DNA of 64,000 bases from Leptospira vanthielii serovar Holland str. Waz Holland = ATCC 700522. Its GTDB lineage: Bacteria; Spirochaetota; Leptospiria; Leptospirales; Leptospiraceae. The translations under genes and the position numbers were made by a program. Location of the stretch: NCBI RefSeq assembly GCF_000332455.1, contig NZ_AOGY02000014.1, positions 186,001-250,000 on the forward strand, read 5' to 3'. This document shows, piece after piece, positions 58,840 to 64,000 of this stretch (positions are counted from its first letter, which is position 1; every line of letters starts with the position of its first letter). Below the pieces are notes generated by a model. It was not told the DNA's origin, did not search any database, and saw only the letters and a list, made by a program, of their open reading frames with translations.

Positions 58840-60759
58840 TTATGGACTAACTCGGATGTACTGTTGCATCTCTTGGTGTAGAGCAGAACAGAAATCTGTG
58901 CAGTAGAAAGGATACACTCCTGGTTTTGGAGCGACCCACTTAAAGGTTCTAGTTTCACCTGGCATGATTAGGAGGTTTGTCATGTTAGGTGCGCCACCGA
59001 TTGCAAATCCGTGAGGAATATCGTAATCTTGTTCCAAGTTGGTTACGTGGAAGTATAAAGTTTCCCCAGTCCTTGCTTCAATGATGTCCGGTTTGAAGTG
59101 GGAACGAATCGCAGTCATGTAGATATGGACAGTACTTCCGAGTCTTACAATTTTTGCGTCATTCTCATTTTTGGTCGCGTAAGGATGTTTGTTTTCTTCC
59201 AAAGGAAAGAGTTTTACAGTTTTATCCATAAGCAGTTTCGCCGGAATCATCTGTGAATAGTGTGGTTCTCCCACTGTAGGGAAATCTGACAACAATTCGG
59301 CTTTACCAGAAGAGATATCATAGAGCTGCGCACTTTGCGGTAACTCCATACCAACTGGTAGATATCTGTCCTTAGTAATTTTGTTCATAGCAATCAGATA
59401 CTTACCATAAGGTTCAGTGGAACTACCACCAACGATTGATAAGTGACCTACACTATAATAAGCAGGTAGATGTTGAACCACTTCCCATGTTCCGAGTTTC
59501 CATTTTACAACTTCCGAACTTACGAAACAAGATGTATAAGCATAACCTTTTCCGTCGAACTCAGTATGTAATGGACCAAGGCATGGTTTTTGTACTTCGC
59601 CAGCAAGTGTAGATTCGTATTTAAGAACTGGAATTCCTTCGATTTCGGTCGAGTGGTGTTCTTTTTTGTCTTTCACTTCCATCATTTTACTAAAGGAGTG
59701 AACTGGAATTACGGATGCTAATTTTCCACCACCAACAATGTATTCTCCTGTAGAGTCAACGTCAGTTCCATGTGGACTTTTTGGTGTTGGCATGTAATAC
59801 ATCATACCTGGACAATCCTTCGGATTTAACATCTTCACACCGCTTAACTTAGTTGAGACGGCTGGTTTGTTTTCATCGTGGAAGTTGTTTACGTATTCAC
59901 CACCAAAGTTATAAGCTTTTCCTTGGTCTTTACATTCTTTAGCACGCACCCAGTTGAATGCTAAGATAAAGTCTTTATCTTTTTTGGAAGCACCAACTTC
60001 TAACATTTTGTGAGCTTGTTCCGAGTTGTAACTACTGAAGAAACACCAGTCATGGGATTTCTTTTTACCACAATGGGATAAGTCATAGTTAAACCCAGGA
60101 ACAAGAACTTGCAATTCAATGGAAAGTCTTCCTGTGTTTTTATCCACTTTCACCATAGTGACAGTTCCTTTGAACCCACCTTTGGAGAAACTGTCGATAG
60201 CAACGCTTGCTTGCGGAACAGGAACCGAGAATCTAGTTGCTGCCATCAAATACTCTGTATTTTCTGTTGCAAACGGAGATGCGTGGTTACCGGCAGTGTT
60301 TGGGATTTCTAAAATCTCTTTGGTCTCAAAAGACTTTAGATCAATCCTTGCAAGCCTTGGTGTGTTGTTTGCATTTAAAAACATCCAACGACCATCTTGT
60401 TTTCCATCAGTCATAGATGCTTCTACGTGGTGGCTATCATCCCACGGCACATAACCATGAGTTGTTTTTAACATGTCTTTGGTTTCTTCATCAAACCCAT
60501 ATCCGTTTTCTGGAAACACAGAAAACACTGGAATGATCTTGAACAACCGTGCAGATGGAATTCCGTAAACGGACATCTGACCACTAAACCCACCAGATAA
60601 AAAGGCGTATACTTCGTCCTTTTCACCTGGAGCCACATACACTCTAGAAGCAGCATCGGAAGCAAGTGTTGCCGTAGCTGCACCCTTTTTGCAATTCGGA
60701 ACGAATGCCATAAGGGTGATTCCAAGTGTAACGAGTATTAAATTTGATTTTTTTAACAT
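58840..60759 (-). CDS. nosZ: nitrous oxide reductase NosZ (predicted lipoprotein)
   Basis: Copper enzyme reducing N2O to N2, 639 residues. The CuA site near the C-terminus is complete: CTDFCSALHQEM (Cys620, Cys624, His628, Met631), with HGF before it. CuZ ligands are visible: DDSHH (His110-111), SPHGTDV, GPLHTEF, VGHL and GEPHY. The N-terminus lacks a Tat twin-Arg; MLKKSNLILVTLGITLMAF leads to FVPNC (Cys23), so a Sec-exported lipoprotein is likely, a feature of clade II-type enzymes. It is the third gene of a minus-strand run after the FAS1 and cytochrome c genes and nine bases from the cytochrome. Confidence 0.95.
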   Translation of the reverse strand: MLKKSNLILVTLGITLMAFVPNCKKGAATATLASDAASRVYVAPGEKDEVYAFLSGGFSGQMSVYGIPSARLFKIIPVFSVFPENGYGFDEETKDMLKTTHGYVPWDDSHHVEASMTDGKQDGRWMFLNANNTPRLARIDLKSFETKEILEIPNTAGNHASPFATENTEYLMAATRFSVPVPQASVAIDSFSKGGFKGTVTMVKVDKNTGRLSIELQVLVPGFNYDLSHCGKKKSHDWCFFSSYNSEQAHKMLEVGASKKDKDFILAFNWVRAKECKDQGKAYNFGGEYVNNFHDENKPAVSTKLSGVKMLNPKDCPGMMYYMPTPKSPHGTDVDSTGEYIVGGGKLASVIPVHSFSKMMEVKDKKEHHSTEIEGIPVLKYESTLAGEVQKPCLGPLHTEFDGKGYAYTSCFVSSEVVKWKLGTWEVVQHLPAYYSVGHLSIVGGSSTEPYGKYLIAMNKITKDRYLPVGMELPQSAQLYDISSGKAELLSDFPTVGEPHYSQMIPAKLLMDKTVKLFPLEENKHPYATKNENDAKIVRLGSTVHIYMTAIRSHFKPDIIEARTGETLYFHVTNLEQDYDIPHGFAIGGAPNMTNLLIMPGETRTFKWVAPKPGVYPFYCTDFCSALHQEMQQYIRVSP

Positions 60760-60767
60760 ATAGTTAC

Positions 60768-61229
60768 CTATTTTAAATCCATCTTGCGGAAGTACTCGAG
60801 GATCTCTCGTGCTTCTTCTTCCTTAATATTTTGAAAAGTCATTTGAGTTAAGTGTTCACCGAGTAACTCTTGTCCGATGGGATCTTTTTGAGTCATCTCC
60901 ACTGGATTTAGGATCATATTCATAATCCATTCGGGAGTTCTGCGGAGTGTAACATCTTGAAGAGCAGGTCCTACAACCTTTTCTTCGAATTTGTGACAAG
61001 CGGAACACTTGGCTTCAAATTGTTTTTTTCCACGATCTGCCATTGACTGGTCTAAAGCTCCCAAGGTGACAGATTTTACTGGTCCTATCCCTTTGGAACC
61101 CGCATTAGATGCTGGTGCTTCTTCTGTTTTGTCTCCTCCACAGGATATGATTGTCATACTGATTAAGAGTCCTACTATAAGTCCGAATTTGATTCGGTAG
61201 TGCACTCCGGTTAATATTGAAAGGTTCAT
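60768..61229 (-). CDS. lipoprotein c-type cytochrome
   Basis: Protein of 153 residues; ATG at 61227-61229 with AAGGAG eight bases upstream. Lipobox near ISCGG (Cys30), heme motif CSACHKFE near residue 77, and distal Met in LGEHLTQMTF. Adjacent to nosZ and cotranscribed, so the electron donor to NosZ, replacing the NosC proteins, is a reasonable inference. Confidence 0.85.
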   Translation of the reverse strand: MNLSILTGVHYRIKFGLIVGLLISMTIISCGGDKTEEAPASNAGSKGIGPVKSVTLGALDQSMADRGKKQFEAKCSACHKFEEKVVGPALQDVTLRRTPEWIMNMILNPVEMTQKDPIGQELLGEHLTQMTFQNIKEEEAREILEYFRKMDLK

Positions 61230-61259
61230 CTTAAATACTCCTTAGTATTTTAGTATTTA

Positions 61260-61823
61260 TCATTTCTTTGCAGGAGGTAGTAACACTGTGTCTACTACGT
61301 GGATGATCCCGTTAGTTGCAGGAATGGATGCGACAATGGTGGCACCATTGATCAAAACCTTTCCATTTTTTAAGGAAACTTTAGTGTGACCTCCATTTGC
61401 CATTCCGAGTTCGTCATCTTTACCTGTGAACTCAGACTTCAAAATGGATTCGGTTAAGTTACCCACTACAACATGGTATTCTAATATGTTCTTCAATGCA
61501 TCTTTTTGGCTTGGCTTTAGAAGATCATCTACAGTTCCTGCAGGTAACTTTGCAAATGCATCGTTTGTTGGTGCGAACACAGTGAACGGTCCTTGGTTAG
61601 CAAGGGAATCCACGAGGCCCGCAGCTTGGACAGCTGCAACCAGGGTAGTATGGTCTTTTGAACCTACTGCAATTTTTAGTACATCTTGTTGTGATTTGTC
61701 ATCGGCAACTGCAGAAATTCCTTTGCCGGCATCGGAATCATCCGATTTTCCGCAAGAAACACCAGCTAGCGAAAGACAGGTGACAATTGTAATCATGGTT
61801 AATTGAAAAATTTTTTTGTTCAT
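61260..61823 (-). CDS. FAS1 (fasciclin)-domain lipoprotein
   Basis: About 187 residues from ATG 61821-61823; a frame open to 61856 adds 11 residues. Signal MNKKIFQLTMITIVTCLSL with lipobox SCG. The FAS1 domain follows: TTLVAAVQAAGLVDSL, FTVFAPTNDAFAKLPAG, LEYHVVVGN, and GATIVASIPATNGIIHVVD. Function unknown, perhaps adhesion or shielding. It is first in the nos run, and two FNR boxes lie upstream. Confidence 0.85.
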   Translation of the reverse strand: MNKKIFQLTMITIVTCLSLAGVSCGKSDDSDAGKGISAVADDKSQQDVLKIAVGSKDHTTLVAAVQAAGLVDSLANQGPFTVFAPTNDAFAKLPAGTVDDLLKPSQKDALKNILEYHVVVGNLTESILKSEFTGKDDELGMANGGHTKVSLKNGKVLINGATIVASIPATNGIIHVVDTVLLPPAKK

Positions 61824-61882
61824 TGGATACCGCCCACTCATTGGTTCACTTACCATTTAATGCCAGATCGTCTGAATATGTA

Positions 61883-61896
61883 TTGATCTAAATCAA
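61883..61896. promoter_or_regulatory. FNR-type box TTGAT-CTAA-ATCAA
   Basis: Perfect match to the FNR consensus TTGAT-N4-ATCAA. It lies 60-73 bases upstream of the FAS1 lipoprotein ATG, consistent with activation of the nos run by a Crp/Fnr-family protein. Confidence 0.75.
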
Positions 61897-61916
61897 GATG
61901 GCAGGAATCATAAACA

Positions 61917-61930
61917 TTGATTTTTATCAA
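61917..61930. promoter_or_regulatory. FNR-type box TTGAT-TTTT-ATCAA
   Basis: Second perfect match in the same divergent region, 34 bases from the first (centre to centre). It is better placed to serve the hemerythrin gene, though its ATG is about 210 bases away. Confidence 0.7.
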
Positions 61931-62142
61931 TACCTAGATCGGTTGTCAGTAACTTTTTGGGGTTTGGTTATCGAGAAAGCGGTTCAGACTGCTTTGAATC
62001 CCCAGAACGATTCGTTCTATAAATTAAATTATAATGATTCTAATTCTAATCATGACTTAGGGAAACCTTCACTTTCCTTGTTGTCGGGATTAATCACTTG
62101 TCCTCTTTGGGCGCTGCAAAATCCTGAAAGAACGAGGCTCTT

Positions 62143-62580
62143 ATGATAGCGCATTGGGATTCGAAGTATGAAACGAATATTTCCGAGATTGATTCTCAAC
62201 ATAAAAAACTCTTTCGGTTGATTAACAATATCGAAACGGTTTACGAAGAAAACAAACACCACCTTTCAGGAAAATCGAAGGTGTTACTCGATGCAGTTTC
62301 TGAACTAGAGGATTATACTCTCAGTCATTTTTTGATTGAAGAACGTGTGATGGAACTCAACCAATATCCGAATCTAGAAGCACATATCAACCAACACAAT
62401 AAGTTCACAGATAAAATATTGGATTTAAAAAATCGTTTGGGTCAGGGGAATTTACTTTCCAATGATGAATTATTGGATACTTTCTTTAAGGACTTAATTG
62501 ATTTTTTACGGGCGTGGCTTACCAATCATATCTTGAAAGAAGATTTAGATTACAAACCTTTCATTAAGTTTAGTATATAA
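62143..62580 (+). CDS. bacteriohemerythrin
   Basis: Protein of 145 residues binding O2 at a di-iron site. Ligands visible: ISEIDSQHKKLFRLIN with His near residue 20, TLSHFLIEERVM with His and Glu, HINQHNKF with two His, and a late WLTNHILKED with His and Asp. ATG 62143 with GAGG upstream. It lies opposite to the nos run; a role in oxygen scavenging or sensing is inferred. Confidence 0.9.
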   Translation: MIAHWDSKYETNISEIDSQHKKLFRLINNIETVYEENKHHLSGKSKVLLDAVSELEDYTLSHFLIEERVMELNQYPNLEAHINQHNKFTDKILDLKNRLGQGNLLSNDELLDTFFKDLIDFLRAWLTNHILKEDLDYKPFIKFSI

Positions 62581-62606
62581 TCATTTTCTTTTTGAATTTA
62601 CTTTGT

Positions 62607-63020
62607 TCATTCAAAGTATAATGAATGTTTGGATATTTTTTCGATGAGTTCTGATTTTGCTTTTTTGGCCAAATCGATATCGTTTCCTTTCATTATACGC
62701 ACTTCCTCTAATAATAAATTTATATAATTATGTAACTCTTCATGTCCTTGGCCTGACATTGTACAAGAGGATTGGATTTCATTGATAATGGATAAAATTT
62801 GATCAGCTTGTTTATGGTAGTCCTCTAGTGATTCAAGAGAATTAGCATGATGAAATTGTTCGTCCATCTTCTGAAATCCCAACCTTGTAGATTTATCTGC
62901 CACCCAAACTTTGCCATTGTTCAGTTCTGGAAGTTTTGAACCCGTATGTTCATGGCACGAGAACGTAATCGTTATTAGGAATAAAATAAAACCATGGAAA
63001 ATAGACTTGGAAAACTTCAT
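62607..63020 (-). CDS. His-containing lipoprotein, unknown function
   Basis: Start at ATG 63018-63020 (137 residues); a frame open to 63167 overlaps the upstream gene. Signal KFSKSIFHGFILFLITITFSC with lipobox, followed by HEHTG, then a helical bundle (about 50-130) with Cys, Met and His residues (SSCTMSGQGHEELHNY). Not recognised. An FNR box lies 34-47 bases upstream. Confidence 0.6.
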   Translation of the reverse strand: MKFSKSIFHGFILFLITITFSCHEHTGSKLPELNNGKVWVADKSTRLGFQKMDEQFHHANSLESLEDYHKQADQILSIINEIQSSCTMSGQGHEELHNYINLLLEEVRIMKGNDIDLAKKAKSELIEKISKHSLYFE

Positions 63021-63053
63021 GATACAAATTACCACCCTTGTTTCAGGAAGGAA

Positions 63054-63067
63054 TTGATCTAAATCAA
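63054..63067. promoter_or_regulatory. FNR-type box TTGAT-CTAA-ATCAA
   Basis: Perfect copy, identical over all 14 bases to the box at 61883-61896. It precedes the lipoprotein gene at 62607-63020 by 34 bases. Confidence 0.75.
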
Positions 63068-63097
63068 TAGAGAATTTTTTTCTGAAGGGATTTGGTT

Positions 63098-63505
63098 TTA
63101 AGTGTAGGAAATGATTCTCACCCAAGCGAGTCTCATAAATGTTAGTAAACCGAAAAAAATTAGGCATTTTCCGAGTAGAGCGAAGGAATCGATTGGGATA
63201 AAAAATTTTGTAATTAAATATAGAATCAAACCAAGATTGTAACTAGAAAACATCAACCATGCCTGCTTACTGGATCCCCGGGGATGTTCTGAAAGAAACT
63301 TGGGAAACATCCAATAAGCCGTTCCCATAATTAGTTGAATGAAAAATCCCCAAATTAGAATCGAATAATGCAGTGGTAGGAATTTCCAAATTTCAGGATT
63401 CCATCCAAAGGCTTTGTGAAACATAAGAAGAGACCCTAACAAGGATCCGAGGATTAAGTAAATTAAGGAAATTCGAATGAGCCAAACGGATTGAATGGGT
63501 AACAT
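63098..63505 (-). CDS. heme-copper-oxidase-subunit-I-like small membrane protein (paralogue 2)
   Basis: Protein of 135 residues with four hydrophobic segments. The motif LPLHYSILIWGFFIQLIMGTAYWMFPKF resembles part of cbb3-type oxidase subunit I and is shared with the gene at 63511. It is too short for a catalytic oxidase. ATG 63503-63505 is five bases after the upstream stop, so the pair is cotranscribed. Function unknown; a heme-binding membrane role is possible. Confidence 0.55.
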   Translation of the reverse strand: MLPIQSVWLIRISLIYLILGSLLGSLLMFHKAFGWNPEIWKFLPLHYSILIWGFFIQLIMGTAYWMFPKFLSEHPRGSSKQAWLMFSSYNLGLILYLITKFFIPIDSFALLGKCLIFFGLLTFMRLAWVRIISYT

Positions 63506-63510
63506 AGATT

Positions 63511-63924
63511 TTATTTTCTACTTTGCGGTTCTAATCTTGGCCAAATTTCCAATACAAAACAAAGGATTCCTGCAAATTGCAAAAAGATAGAAAAAGCAAA
63601 AGGTACAAGGGAAAGGTCTCTATTTAAATACAAAAAAGGTTCTGAACCAATGCGAAAGATAAGCCCTAAATTTAAACAAAAATAAGCCATCCAAGAAAGA
63701 TTGGATCCATTTTTCGGAGCTGGATTTTTTCCCTTAGGATACATCCAAAGAGAAACTCCCATAATGATTTGAGTGATCCAACCAAGGGCTATCATGTGCC
63801 AGTAAACAGGCATTAGATGAATATCCCATCGAGATCCTGGAAATTCAGAGAAAGCATAAACTAAAATTCCAAACAACAAATACAACATTCCAGACTTAAT
63901 AAAGTATCTTGAAATCTTTGGCAT
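63511..63924 (-). CDS. heme-copper-oxidase-subunit-I-like small membrane protein (paralogue 1)
   Basis: Protein of 137 residues, four hydrophobic segments. LMPVYWHMIALGWITQIIMG with SLWMYPKG parallels the paralogue; His36 and His43 are candidate heme ligands, and LNLGLIFRIGSEP follows. Start ATG at 63922-63924 (complement). Such short CcoN/NorB-like proteins are often annotated as cbb3 oxidase subunits but the full catalytic set is absent. Confidence 0.55.
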   Translation of the reverse strand: MPKISRYFIKSGMLYLLFGILVYAFSEFPGSRWDIHLMPVYWHMIALGWITQIIMGVSLWMYPKGKNPAPKNGSNLSWMAYFCLNLGLIFRIGSEPFLYLNRDLSLVPFAFSIFLQFAGILCFVLEIWPRLEPQSRK

Positions 63925-64000
63925 AAATAATCCAGTTTGTTATTAGATTATTTTTTTTCCAAGTCGAGTTCTATTTTGTAACTAGCATGGCAAACAACAC
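63925..64000. other. upstream region, no feature recognised
   Basis: The window edge. AT-rich sequence upstream of the oxidase-like pair; I see no FNR box or clear promoter. Confidence 0.4.

Larger units (their letters stand above)
61824..62142. other. divergent regulatory region between nos run and hemerythrin
   Basis: No convincing gene in this 319-base stretch; a plus-strand frame (61898-62146) has poor codon context. It contains two perfect FNR-like palindromes at 61883-61896 and 61917-61930, 34 bases centre to centre. I see no other motif. Confidence 0.6.

Noticed and set aside
61898..62146. Plus-strand frame in the nos/hemerythrin intergenic region
   Set aside because: No ribosome binding site, overlaps an FNR box and the hemerythrin start; composition not protein-like.
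62593..62615. Inverted repeat TTTGAAT...ATTCAAA as bidirectional terminator
   Set aside because: AT-only stem, no T-run, and it overlaps the end of the convergent gene.
1..64000. CRISPR arrays, tRNA, rRNA, insertion sequences, prophage
   Set aside because: No regularly spaced repeats, cloverleaf or transposase-like sequence was seen on reading.

Overview
The window looks like chromosome from a saprophytic-type Leptospira (Spirochaetota). The base composition is AT-rich. Many lipoproteins have loose spirochaetal lipoboxes. Several genes match Leptospira-style families: an LpxA-type acyltransferase, a SpoIIE-type phosphatase with TPRs, and a stand-alone HPt protein. Species assignment is inference. 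I saw no rRNA, tRNA, CRISPR array, prophage or insertion sequence.

Layout. 1-2757: minus-strand envelope operon (membrane protein, LpoB-like lipoprotein, COG3014-like lipoprotein). 2702-4722: lipoprotein, nadA, ispF. 4719-7291: anchored unknown protein, then divergently a PP2C phosphatase. 7284-14408: CrtC/AttH-like protein, four-gene oligopeptide ABC transporter without a binding protein, AsmA-like protein. 14476-16834: membrane MutS-like ATPase with an odd start, plus two small genes. 16903-19729: acyl-CoA synthetase and enoyl-CoA hydratase. 19856-21931: AhpD-like protein, arsenosugar radical SAM enzyme ArsS, map. 21979-29366: hydrolase, MAPEG protein, gpsA (minus), a four-gene run ending in recG, an M15 peptidase. 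29361-34269: galE-lpxA (minus), HPt, glycosyltransferase-like protein (minus), thiolase.

34588-43181 is a four-gene type I secretion operon. Two ABC exporters, each with two cNMP-binding-like domains and a catalytically dead C39-like domain, flank a HlyD-type adaptor; a TolC-like channel follows. No cargo gene is adjacent. Minus-strand genes follow from 43178 to 51781: lipoproteins, a DUF2079-like protein, a FAD enzyme, chrA, PaiB, two GNATs, DinB and PhyH. Two copies of a hairpin repeat (50305-50370 and about 51878-51950) flank the PhyH gene and the downstream GNAT gene.

51974-63924 is a nitrous-oxide respiration and copper island, almost all on the minus strand: FAS1 lipoprotein, lipoprotein cytochrome c, nosZ, a NosB-like membrane protein, nosL, nosD, nosF, nosY, a Cys/His-rich protein, an unknown lipoprotein and a PCuAC-beta-barrel fusion. 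Hemerythrin (plus), a His-containing lipoprotein and two paralogous oxidase-subunit-I-like membrane proteins adjoin it. Four FNR-type palindromes (three perfect TTGAT-N4-ATCAA, one with a single mismatch) sit at the promoters of this island. They suggest one oxygen- or NO-responsive Crp/Fnr regulator for electron delivery, the N2O reductase and its copper maturation.
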